Shown: one piece after another, positions 1 through 10,700 of the stretch | How the letters are laid out: every line of letters begins with the position of its first letter | Position numbering within the stretch: position 1 is the stretch's first letter | Assembly (NCBI RefSeq): GCF_036669915.1 | Contig: NC_089325.1 | Coordinates: forward strand, 3,418,683 to 3,482,682 | Origin: Pocillopora verrucosa | Taxonomy: Eukaryota; Cnidaria; Anthozoa; Scleractinia; Pocilloporidae | Length of the DNA stretch: 64,000 bases | Direction of reading: 5' to 3' | The notes under the pieces: model-generated | What the model was told of the DNA's origin: nothing | The model's database searches: none | Seen by the model: only the letters and a program-made list of their open reading frames with translations | Made by a program: the position numbers and the translations under genes

Positions 1-1314
1 ATAAAACCAAATTTTCAGTTTAATTCTACTTTAAGTCGTTTCATAGAATTAAAATCGTTCGTAACCTGTTGTTTGTTATTTACAACTTTTTTTATGTTTA
101 ATTCGCTGTTTAAATTTTTTCACCGGTCTAAAAATACTTTATTTTGGAGAACCTTTTACAGGCTGGTCTAACACGTAGGCACACATTTAGGCTTGTTACC
201 CACCCTTCCCTCACAGTTGTTTGCGTGAGAGGAATGCTATATTTAGGCCGGAAGGAAACGCAACGTCATCAGGAAAAAGAGAATATCACAGATTTCCCTT
301 GACCCTATTTTTTCGGTCATTTACTCTCACCTAACTCGAGCCCCCGCTAACTCAATAGGGATTTTATTTCGCAACTTCTATCGCTCGATTCTAGGTTGGG
401 CACGTCAAGTCGTCTCGCACGTCGGATAACATCTTTTTTCCAAGTCTTGCTTCTTGAGGTGCAAGGCAAACATGAGGGGAGGAGGCCGAGTGATTTTTCT
501 CTACGTCTAGTACACATGTTTCTTTTCGTTTGGGAAGCTAAGATGTTTTCGGACAGAACTAAGGAAAGGGATGTTTAGGCCCAAAGCGAAAAGAAAAAAC
601 GTTTCCATAGACCTCTTACCCAGACCGCCGCCGTTCATGTAAGCACGGGCTCAAACTTTGTATCCACGGTGTTCAATAGAGTTGATGCATCATATCAATA
701 TGTCTGACTAAAACATACAGTTGTTTGAATGTACAGCCGAGTTTTAGGCAAAAATGCAACTCTCGTCACAGAAAACTTGTATACGATTAAATTACCAAGG
801 ACTTTTTGAGCTCGGTGTTTCTTGCTCCTCTGGTGGGGCAAAATGTTACAAGTAATTTTTAAGTTCCCGCACTACGTTTCGAGACAGCATCGCGTGACAT
901 ACCGATCCTTTTGTATCTATTTCCATAATTGTAAGGCCACGAACGGGTGCTTTTCTCGTTCTAAAATACGATCATTGTGTTGGCAATACCTTTTCAAAAG
1001 AATATAAAGCAATAAATGACACAGCTACGGATAAGTAAATTTTCTTTCATTTTGAGGCGGCGCTTTGTAATTGTTTGCAAGTTTACAGCTCTCTTACCAT
1101 TTTTATGCAACTGTATTTGCATTTTCCGGTTTTACTAGTAAGCCATTGTAATATTTGACACGTGAGTCTGGCGTGCGTAACAGAGTGAGTTAATGTCTGG
1201 TTTTGCCCGCCCTGAAGAACTGCTCGTCACTTTTTTGTATTCATTAAACGCAAAAAGGCGAGATCCTCAATTCCTCTAAAAACTCTAACGCATTCTTAGC
1301 GTCTCCTCTAAAAA

Positions 1315-1788
1315 TATGAGTCTCTCTGCGAGCTATATTTTTATCTCATCTTAAGAGACATCACTGAAAAAATTGATTCATAAACAACGTCGAACTTGAT
1401 GGATTGCCGAAGCATGAAAATCAGTCTTGCATAGCGTTCTCTAGGATCACGAAGAAATAACTCTGGCACGTTTTGCGTAGTAACATATACCAGCCGGGAG
1501 GGCTCTTGTATGTACGCAATACTGTAGATGAAACCGTTAGCTACAGGTCTTTTCTACAACTATGAGTCTCTCTGCGAGCTATATTTTTATCTCATCTTAA
1601 GAGACATCACTTAAAAATTAATTTATAAACAACGTCGAACGTGATGAAACGCTGAAGCATGAAAATCAGTCTTGCATACCGTTCTCTAGGATCACGAGGA
1701 AATAACTCACGTTTCGTAGTAACCTATACCAGCCGGGAGGGCTCCTCCATGTATGCAATACTGTAAATGAAATCGTCAGCTACAGGTT
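1315..1788 (+). repeat. Local tandem duplication, ~246 bp period
   Basis: A block beginning tatgagtctctctgcgag at 1315 recurs at 1561, each copy running through the same landmarks to a shared end (gctacaggt). The copies differ by scattered substitutions and small indels. Sister units carry only one full copy here, so the doubling is specific to unit 0. Confidence 0.8.
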
Positions 1789-2050
1789 CCTACTTAGTCA
1801 GCTTCCTACTTTACAGGGACTATTCGTGACTGATACCGTTCGTTGTATCAGTTGTCGTGAGAAATGGGACGCACAAATTCAAGAGAGAAACTGTTCACGT
1901 ACCAAATCAACAGGGAAAACCCCTTCATACCTAATCATAATACCACCTCAGACGCAATACTCAACATAAATATGCATGAAGAAAAGAGCGACATAGATGG
2001 TAAACTGATTTACTATATAAACCACTTGATAATTCTTTTTTGTCGCAACT

Positions 2051-2113
2051 GATTTGAGCGAGGCTGTAGACGAAGCCCTGACAATTCAAGCCTCTGCGAA
2101 GAAAGACAGAAAG
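2051..2113 (+). other. Candidate 5' untranslated exon, unit 0
   Basis: About 63 nt equivalent to the exon-like segments at 23169-23231 and 37693-37755. The donor side (aag|gtacga) is usable, but the acceptor region reads caactg instead of cag, so splicing at this copy may be lost or shifted. If used, it would lie upstream of receptor A, with the LINE insertion sitting in the following intron. Confidence 0.35.
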
Positions 2114-2145
2114 GTACGATAATGCAACAAGATAAAGCAACATTA

Positions 2146-3267
2146 TAATAATAATAATAATAATGTTTATTTCTTATATTGCGCAGTCCAGCATGCGATA
2201 AATGATCGAGTGCGCATTACAACACTAAAATCTTAAAGTAATAAATGGCTAGTCCAAATAATGATAATAATAATAATAATTTACAATTTTCGGAAAACAA
2301 TAAAAGTAAAATATGAGTTAATAAAAGAACTAATAAAAAGCTAATTTAAAAAGATGTGTCTTTAGTAAAACTTTAAAAATGTTCAATGATTGACATTGTC
2401 TAATTTCTAGAGGGAGTCGATTCCATACTTTGGGCGCAGCATTTTCAAACGCCCTATCCCCGAGTGTCTTTTTTGTTCTATAGGTATTGTCCATTAGGAG
2501 CATGTCCCGGTATGATCTCAACTGATACCGCGAGCTCTCTTTGATTTTTATCAAGTCTGAAAGATATTGTGGTGCGACGCCGTAGATACATTTGTGAACT
2601 AGCATTGCTATCTTGAATTCTATTCTGTGGGTAACCGGAAGCCAGTGCAGGTTGATCAGGGATGGTGTGATAGGATCATACCTAGATATAGTACATACCA
2701 GCCGAGCACCCGCGTTCTGCAGGCGTTGCAGCTTACCAAGATGACCAGCGGGCGTACCATATAATAGACCGTTACAATAGTCTAATCGTGACATTATAAT
2801 AGCCTGTACAATGGACTTCCTATTATCATATGATAAATACTTTCTAATACGCCGGATGTTATGTAGATGGTAATAAATATTCTGACATATGCTGTTAATA
2901 TGTGTGGTCATATTCATGTTTGCATCAAACCAAGCACCCAGGTTTCTAACAGAGTAAACCGCAGAAACCTTTACCTTACCTACTTGCAAGTCACTTATCA
3001 TAACCTTATTTAACTGTGCGCGTGTACCTATAATAAGAAACTCGGTCTTAGCATCGTTCAGCCGAAGTTTGTCTTGGACCATCCAGGTTCTTATGTCCCT
3101 GATGCAAGCTTGTAGAGCGTCAACAGCATCCGTCTCAGTAGCAGAACCATCCGGCTTAAATGAGATATAGAGCTGCGTATCATCAGCTTATGCGTGAACG
3201 TTAGGGAGATGGGATTCAACAACATCAAAGAGCTTACTTGCGTACAACGTGAAGAGCAGGGACCAAG
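2146..3267 (-). mobile_element. 5'-truncated non-LTR retrotransposon (LINE) insertion
   Basis: The insertion is defined exactly by comparison with sister units. Units 1 and 3 read caacattacagtgatcattg at 13135-13160 and 31765-31790. Unit 0 reads caacatta, then about 1.12 kb of extra DNA, then tgatcattgg. The insert runs on the minus strand: a truncated reverse transcriptase reading frame, a short AT-rich 3' untranslated region, and a TAA/TTA microsatellite tail at 2146-2165 as in CR1/L2-type elements. No clear target-site duplication is visible; three bases of the empty site (cag) appear to be replaced. Because only this unit has it, the insertion postdates duplication of the unit. Confidence 0.9.
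2330..3265 (-). pseudogene. Reverse transcriptase C-terminal fragment (LINE), interrupted
   Basis: The open part (2330-3082 from an internal Met) encodes 250 residues typical of the thumb and C-terminal region of jockey/CR1-like reverse transcriptases, with the conserved blocks L-L-Y-G-T-P, L-Q-R-L-Q-N and L-H-W-L-P-V. The same frame continues upstream through ADDTQLYISFKPDG. The tyrosine codon of the catalytic Y-A-D-D box is replaced by a stop (TAA on the minus strand, 3188-3190). Upstream of it the frame continues as LLFTLYASKLFDVVE, with a probable one-base loss at the G-P-L-L block near 3255-3262. Fingers, endonuclease and ORF1 are absent. It cannot encode an active enzyme. Confidence 0.88.
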
Positions 3268-4207
3268 TGATCATTGGAATCTCGTAAAGTATTTGTCGAT
3301 TAGCTAAGGAAAAAAAGCTTCAAGTAATGCGGCTCATACTATCGTGGTCATATTCCAAGGATCAACCTTTTAATTTCGCGGCTGCGCTTTTGGGCCCGCT
3401 GAAAATTCACTCTATTACCGACAAACTTCGACAGAAAAGATCAGTATTACAAGTGTCCGACTTTTCTTTTTTATTGTTGTCACCAGAACGCTGTCAGTCA
3501 TTTTTCAGTGGGTCCTGGCTATTGTCGGCGTTCAGTACGGCAGTAGCATAGCATGGCACGAACCCTCAGTCTTAGAAACTATTTATGCGTACGGCGGCCA
3601 ATTTATATTGTCAACTCATTTCATAATAACAAATTTTCCGTTTAATTCTACTTTAAATCGTTACATAGACTTAAAATAGTTCGTAATCTGCTGTTTGTTA
3701 GTTACAACTTTTTTTCCATTTAATTCGCTGTTTAAATTTTTCCATCGATCTAAAAATACAGGCTGGTCTATCAGGTAGGCGCACATTTAGGCTTGTTACC
3801 CACTCCTCCCCCACGATTGTTTGCGTGGGAGGAATGCTATATTTAGGCCGAAAGAAACACAATGTTATCAGGAAAAAGAAAAATATTACAGATTTCCTGG
3901 ACCCCATTTTTTCAGTCATTTACTATCAGCTAACTCGGACCCCCGCTAACTCAATAGGGCTTTTCTTTCGCAATTTCTGTCATTCGACTTAAGGTCGGGC
4001 ACGGTCAGTAAATTGTGCGCGGTGACAATTCCTGAGGGGAAATATGTTAAGCGTGAAGCAAACTACCGCGAGGTACTCATAATCAGTAAATACAACCTAA
4101 ATTTTATGAAAAAAAGATATAATTCCATTGGAAACTTATAGGATGTCTTTTAATGTTTCAGAATTTATCATAATAGTGGGGCTGGCGATCAGACTGAAAA
4201 CGTGACG

Positions 4208-6336
4208 ATGGAAGAAGGATTTCAATTGTTCCTGTTTTCCCTTTTGTCGTTGCTTTTGCGTAAGTATCGTATGACACCTTTATTCGTTCGCCCCTGAGTT
4301 TTACCTATCTATTTAATTTCATGGTCTATGCCTTACAGCTGACAATAAGCTACAATGCTAATCAAAAGGCAACCTTCAGGTCATATATTGCGAAGTCATC
4401 GAGGATGAACATAAGAGCACATAAAAATATCACAGCGCTGCAAAAATCGCTCATAGCCTACTGACTGAAGATCCGCAGTGGAAGGAAGAAGATTACTGGT
4501 TTAAAGTCAGTAAGGGTTTCAAGAAAAATGCTAAAGAGACAGAAGTTCGTGCTTAGAAAATCACATTCATAGAAAATAGTTTATTGTTACTTTGAAGAAG
4601 CGGCTCTATCTAAAACAGGTGTCGTCTTGATCACATTAGTCAAAGATAATTCACATTGTTAGAATACACTAGTTTTTGTATCACTAGCTCTTTATCTCAC
4701 ATCATTAAAATACTATGTAGGTATTTTTTTTAACTCGCAGACATAAGTGTTCAGGCTAATTCTTCATGCCAACCGGATCAGATTACAATCAAAGACCCAA
4801 AAGCTGGTTCGATTCAGTGCCAGAACTGTTTAAAATGTCCACCTACCGAGGGTCTCTCAGTTAATTGCGGAGACGTAATACCTCCTTCAACACCTGTGCA
4901 GTGCAAGCCATGTGTGCTGGGAGAGACATATTCTGCTTCCCTCAAGGCCGGAGCTTGTGAGGACTGTGGAAATTGCGGTGAGTACCGCGAAACTACGAAA
5001 GCCTGTACGTTAACTTCCAAGGCCGTGTGTGGAAGGTGTAAGCCTGGCGCGTATGCCGAAGGCATGCTGGGGCTGTGTAAGCCCTGCTCCCCGTGCTGTA
5101 ATGATGGTAAAGATATCATTATACCTGAGTGTCAAGTTCCAGGTGTACTAACAGGCATGCAGTGCAGCTACTTACGATCTAACAAGTGCAGTGCATTGAT
5201 GACATCAAGTATTAGCACGGCGCCGTCAACCCTTCAACCAGATCAGTCCACGACCCAATGGCGGCCATCCTCTTCTACAACGAGCTCCAAAGTAATCTCT
5301 TCTTCAAGTGAGCCGACCGTAAACCTTATTGGAGAGGCTTCATCAAATATGCGCATCATAACTGGTTCTATTGTGGGCGGCTTCTTAGTTGTCCTCACGA
5401 TTCTTTTCATTGCGTGCTGCAAAGTTATGCGTAAACGCCGGAAGGCCTTGTCGATGAGGGTTGGTTTAGCTACAGTGGAAGACGGAGCTGGTCAGACGCA
5501 AAATCAAGAACAAAGAAATGACCAAGAAGATGAGCGCGTCAATTGGGAACAAACAGATGATAGAGTCTTTCTGCCAAACGAAGATCTGTATGAAGAGAGT
5601 CCACTTCCACATCCTACTCAAGAGGAAGGTGGTTATAGGAGTCCGGAAAAAAAAGGAGTGCAGGAGACCACCTCTCCTCTATCAGGCCAGAACAGTTTAG
5701 GTAAAAGTATGACTGGTCATGACTAAATCTTTGTTTGATTTCCTTTGTTAAGAACAAATTGCAAACCACCCTTATGTTGATTACTAGTCATACACCTAAT
5801 TACTCTCACACAGTGGTACGGACCGCTGGAAAGGGGGAGGTGGGGGGGAGGTTTTCGATATGTATCAAACAAAATCCAGCAGAAACCTTCTAAAAACTTC
5901 TTAAGCAAAAGTTTGCCTAATAAGGATGTCGCAAGGGAGATCCGAGAAACAGTAAAATCTAAGAGTATGAGGATTATAAACCCCAGAATTGACTATTAAA
6001 GTTACTGTTTCTTCTTAAGTTAAATCACAAATACCACACAATTTACTAATCAAAGACTTTCAAAATTCATTCTTTGAAATCATTTCAAAAACATATAAAA
6101 CCGTTTTGAAGGGGTTTTTGAAGGTTAATTCAAACTTTTTAAACATAATTTCAATTTCATAATCTTATGCATCTTTTGATATTACTTTAGTTTCAGATTC
6201 TAAACTTGACGGGTCTGTGGTGAAGCAGTGTACAAAATCGTCTAAAAAGCAAGTACACGGTGCCCCCAATGTTGTCACCAAGACGACCACTGTTACTATG
6301 ATCAAGGTCACTGATGAGAAGGTCACTACGGTTTGA
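4208..6336 (+). CDS. TNF-receptor-like membrane protein, copy A (3 exons)
   Basis: Exons 4208-4259, 4741-5700 and 6197-6336 give 383 residues; both introns are phase 1 with GTAAGT or GTAAAA donors and CAG acceptors. Exon 1 is a signal peptide (start ATG at 4208, hydrophobic LFLFSLLSLLL). Residues ~27-167 are cysteine-rich TNFR repeats (spaced C-x2-C pairs, C-G-E-Y-R-E-T, C-C-N-D). A Ser/Thr-rich stalk (~173-219) precedes one transmembrane helix (~223-246) and a basic stop-transfer K-R-R-K. The tail has PTQE (309-312), a match to the TRAF-binding consensus PxQE, and no recognisable death domain. The last exon, invisible in the frame of exon 2, ends in V-T-T-V, a class I PDZ-type C-terminus. 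If the second donor is not used, the protein instead ends at 5726 (345 residues). The function as a receptor for TNF-type ligands is inferred from the family. Confidence 0.85.
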
Positions 6337-6744
6337 CGACAGCCATCAGACCTTATAAATTATCTAATAACCTGATAATTTTTGCCTTGTAATTATTTTT
6401 TGTTACAGTGACAGAGAAATCGAGACATTTTCGCTACTTAATTTGTTTCTAATCGTCTTAAAACGTCTGCAAGCCCCGATTCATTCTTGTTCTAAGATTC
6501 GCTGTTCTCTTGATTAAGATTGACCACACTTCCGTAAGATCATCAGCTTTTAGCATTTTCTCACGGCAACAAGAGACTGATGAGTAATTTTGGTGGTGCT
6601 GTAAAGGCAAGAGAATGAATGTAAGCAAATCTTTATAAGAGAGAACTTGAAGGACCTATCATTTTTGATCGCTTAGAGGGTGTATCGGAGTATTTCAGTT
6701 GTGTCGCGATAAAATTTACCTGATCTCCTCATAAGGCTTTGTTT
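6337..6744. other. Spacer downstream of receptor A
   Basis: AT-rich sequence shared in part with 16276-16540 and 25595-25810. No open frame or RNA gene is recognised. A copy of the landmark ttacctgatctcctcataag lies just before the unit-specific insertion. Confidence 0.5.
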
Positions 6745-6933
6745 AACAAATAGAGAAGCCTTGACTGTGCTCTGTTCTGTTATAAAGCACCTAGGAAGCG
6801 GCTAGAACACTCAAGAAGTGGGGAGAAATACTCGACTACGTCTCGTGTTTCTCTCTACACTTCTTTCGTGTTCTAGCCGCTTCCTAAGTGCTTTATAACA
6901 GAACAGAGCACAGTCAAGGCTTCTCTATTTGTT
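6745..6933. mobile_element. 189-bp near-perfect palindrome (foldback/MITE-like)
   Basis: The left arm begins aacaaatagagaagccttga at 6745 and its reverse complement ends at 6933. Pairing continues through both arms almost to the centre (about 6839), with only scattered mismatches. It would fold into one long hairpin. Unit 2 at about 16536 has the flanking sequence without it, so it was inserted into unit 1 only. Foldback elements and MITEs have this form; the family is not identified. Confidence 0.75.
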
Positions 6934-7752
6934 TTATAATAAAGAATCCATTAAATTCTCCAAGCATTACTTTCAATTTTCAAAACAAACTCTATTTCCA
7001 AAGCGAACAACAGTGTCGTCAGCATGCTTTATACTCTCATATACTCTCTCATTTTTTTGAATGAACGACAGCCGAATTCACCGGAACATGAAGATCGCTC
7101 TGGATGACAGCTCCGCAAAACTCGGCTGCAGTGAAAGGACATCAAAGCAAGCTCTTATTTTTGCACTCGAAGGGCGGCCGATGTAGTTTCTGAGGCTTGC
7201 TTTACTGTGATAACCGGAGATCGTCATGATGAGCGAACCGCGATGGACTTTGGCATGATCATATTCGCTCAGACACCGTCATGATTAGTATGAATTTTAA
7301 CAGTTATGCCAGTTTGGTTATATTTTTCATCATTTCTGTTTTGTTCTGTTTTGTTTTTGAACACTGAACTTTATATACTATACGTGTTAGCTGTGTTTGA
7401 TTTTTATTACCGTACGTAAGCTTGCAATCTAACTGAGCGTGAAAATCTTTAAAACTCGGAATGTCTATTTTGTTTTTCCTTTGAGGATTTTCGTATCTGC
7501 TCACGTTTTAATAACGTAAATTACAGCTTCTGGTATGTTTACAAACCTTTGTAAACTTACCGGCTCGCTTGTTCCGAAATTTCACTTTCAATTATCGGAA
7601 AAAAGCCAAAAAGAAGTCCCGGAAAAGGTCGAGCATAGTACAATTTGGCAGATGGCGTAACAGCTTGAGCTCAGCTCTATGCTCTATACTCTCATAGAGC
7701 ACGCTCTTTCAACCAATGACAGCGCATGTTATATCCGAACTTTATTATAAAA
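6932..7752. mobile_element. Non-autonomous TIR element with 13-bp inverted termini
   Basis: TTTTATAATAAAG at 6932-6944 is matched by its exact reverse complement at 7740-7752. The 821-bp body has no coding capacity I recognise and shows degenerate internal symmetry (tatactctcata near both ends). Together with the adjoining palindrome it accounts for the ~1 kb by which unit 1 exceeds unit 2 at this point: unit 2 reads ggctttgtaatatagttatg across the junction (16528-16547). Confidence 0.65.
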
Positions 7753-10700
7753 TATAGTTATGATCCCCTTTGAATGCAATTTTCGTTAAGTTATTCTTGG
7801 GAATGTGGTTCGAGTTTTAATCCTCATATATCAGTTTGCCATTTGAAAAACATGAAGAAGCTAGCCGGTGAATATAACCACGTTCGAAACAATTTCCCTC
7901 ACTCCTTAAGTATAATGATTGATGTATATCAGTACCATGCTGTGATGAAGTGAATTAGTACCCCTTTAGATTCCCGTGGAGCTGAAACAGGAACTTCTCT
8001 TTCTCTTACTAATAAACAACTATTTAACAGTAGGAAAAATAAAAACTTGCTTCTGTGAGAAACTTAAGTACAATAGAACCTGTTCGTGGTCACCCACAGG
8101 GAATGGGGGGGTGGCCGCTCAATGCACGTTGACTGCTATGACAGGAGTCAAACGCTTTAAAAGACGCGTTTCGTCCTAACAGTTCTTGAAAGAAGATAAT
8201 CTGCAAAACCACAGGTCATTTGATCTCAAAGAACTAACATTGTTTTCAGGAGATAAACAAGGAATAAATTTGACTTGGCTTAGATTTGACTTTTTTTTTT
8301 TTGTATTAGGATTTTAGTTCAACATTTCGAACAGAAGAGAAAATGCCTCCAAAACCTAAAAAATCGTCAAACAATGGATTATTGTGTCCAGAGTACTCTA
8401 GGAAACCGCTTAATCGACAACCGGGAACTGCTCAATCCCGAAAATACCTGAGATGGTCACGTGACCGTCCAATTCTTTGCTTATCGTTTGACGTAAGCTG
8501 CGGGCATTGTGTTCCCACCGCGTGGCCAGATCAGTCAGATAAATTGTCGAGAAGACTTCTGTAACTTCAAACACCCGGCAATCAATCCTGAGCTTGCAAT
8601 AGGAGGCTGTTTATAAGGTATTCGTGAATACAATTGTTTTTGTTTGTTGTTTTTTCCTTTATGTTTCGGGGTATTTGGTACAATGACGGTTTAAGGTTAT
8701 CAATAATTCCTGCCTGAATTTTACCGCCTATATCTAGACGACAACGTCGCATTTACATTCACTGAGCATGGAAATTTATGGTTTGCGAGCGTTATCAATC
8801 AGATCGAAAACGTAAACGGAACCTAGAAGCTGCCGGGCTGGACCGCATTTAAAACTAACATAACAATGACGAAGCTAAAAACAAACACAGCTATCGGGCT
8901 GATATGGAAATTATCTTGATCTTTAGAGTGACTTCCCGCCAGGCGAGATCTACCGTTCTATTTCCCCGATAGTTTTATTCTTCATCTTCTTAAATTTAGC
9001 GAAATGATTCGTGATTATTTTTTTTATTTATATATTAAATTCTTATTCTCTGAAAGAAGCCAAGGTCACAACCGCTTGACAAAAGCTTACTTCGTAATAT
9101 TTTCACTTGTTTTCAGTCGTGTAATTTCTTGACCGCTCAGGTTTTATCATGAGTTCCTTTTACACGCGATGAGGTCTAATCTTAAGAATACTTCAGTTAT
9201 TTTATTCTGGATGTTAACACACGAAAGAGAGATATTGTTTCGACATCTAAGACGTCATGTGACTGAACACAAAAAAACCAGGAAAATGAGACATAATTAG
9301 TTTCTTTGATATATATTTACCGAACGTTCGGTTAAACTGTCAATTTTTGGTTCCAATATGTAATCGAAACATCCCTAAAAGTTTGTACGTTAAATGCTCT
9401 ACAACAATCGTAACGTTTATTCTTTGCTCTACGCACGATGAGTAACAGTCTTTAGAATAATCAGAAGTTTAATTGTTCCGTTATTTTAATAGGTTTCAAA
9501 ACAAATTTTCGAACGATCACGTGACGGTCAAAGTAGGATCACGTCTCACAAATAAGGGACTTCGACTTTTCGACCGTATCAGTTATGATGTATCAAAAAC
9601 TTAAAGAGACCGCCACGAAATATGTCATAATTCTTCATTTCATAGAAAAAGAAAAAAAAGAAGAAAAACAAAAACATGTGCGGGTGTGTAGAGACCACAT
9701 CTCGACAATACCTGTGCAGACACGGGGTCATATTTCATTATTCCATCCCTAATGGTATAATTTACATGATAAACCTGCGCTGCTTTCACTGTTGATTAAT
9801 TTATTGATGTTACCATCAATATTTCCATTAAAAGTTCGATTGCGCCCAAGATCCTGCATAGATAATGTGTCTATCTAATCTTACGTCAACTCTCTAATAG
9901 GAAGGAAATATTAAATGTAAAACGTTTTTTTGTTCCGGCTACACTTCCCTCTGTCGAAAACGTGAAAAAGCTGTATTACGCTTCCTAATCAAGTTACGGT
10001 TTATTCAATTGATTTTATGATTCTATTACAATGTTTCGGTTAACTCCCACTCACAGCTCTTAGCTTATTTGAAAAAAAAAACACTAAAAACGTAAGGCAG
10101 TAAGCAGGTCGGAACAAGGCCATATATGGGCGTTAAGAAAAATAAAATGTGACAGATAAATGCTATGTAGTAGACAAATCACTTACAAATGTCAATCAAA
10201 TTAAGACGAATTAACGTATCGTAAAAGCTCCAACAACTCTTATAGTGATTATTTCTTCACTTATACTACGCTGATGCTCCCTTGGGTCGTCAATCCTGAC
10301 ACAGACAGGCTTTAATTAGGCCCTTGAATTTGCGTATGACAAAACGAGAATCACTAAATTAAACATTATAGCTCTTTTTTTAAGTATTTGTTTTTCTGTG
10401 TGTGTGTGTGTGGAGGTTTATTTGCATGTTATAACATGCAAATTAGCAAATTAGGCTAGCTGAAATAACTCTTTGAAAATTAAAAAAATGTGAAGTAATT
10501 ACGCCTTGAATGGAGAGGAAAAAACCAAGCCTGCGATCATTTTAAAAGTTTTCTCTGCGTCTCGTATCAGACTCAGAAAATAAGTTTTATTTTTATCTCT
10601 TCCGCTAACTTCCTTTTTCCTTATTAAATACACGGCCGATAACCTTAGGGCTTGATGCTTTATAGGATTAGCGTATTTGATTAACGATTACGATGTTTAT

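Larger units (their letters stand above)
1..3610 (+). repeat. Tandem-array unit 0, TNFR gene deleted
   Basis: The first ~400 bases match the stretch that precedes the receptor gene in unit 3 (about 23637-24040) almost base for base. Near 403-412 the match stops and jumps to sequence equivalent to about 10950 in unit 1. Everything between, about 6.9 kb including the receptor gene, is absent. The remainder (412-2145 and 3268-3610) follows the distal half of units 1-4 with small indels; the first untranslated-exon candidate is also missing. I see no intact gene of the host in this unit. Short open frames here are not conserved between units. Confidence 0.8.

Noticed and set aside
4814..5119. Minus-strand 101-codon frame, also at 14744-15049
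   Set aside because: It lies opposite the cysteine-rich receptor exon and is identical in A and B only because that exon is. It has no start context, motif or counterpart outside the receptor exon.
8343..8564. Frame beginning M-P-P-K-P-K-K in unit 1
   Set aside because: The sister copies at ~18830 and ~26951 have frameshifts or early stops, so it is not conserved as coding.
10381..10440. TG microsatellite and AT-rich stretches considered as regulatory
   Set aside because: Simple repeats differing between units; nothing supports a regulatory role.
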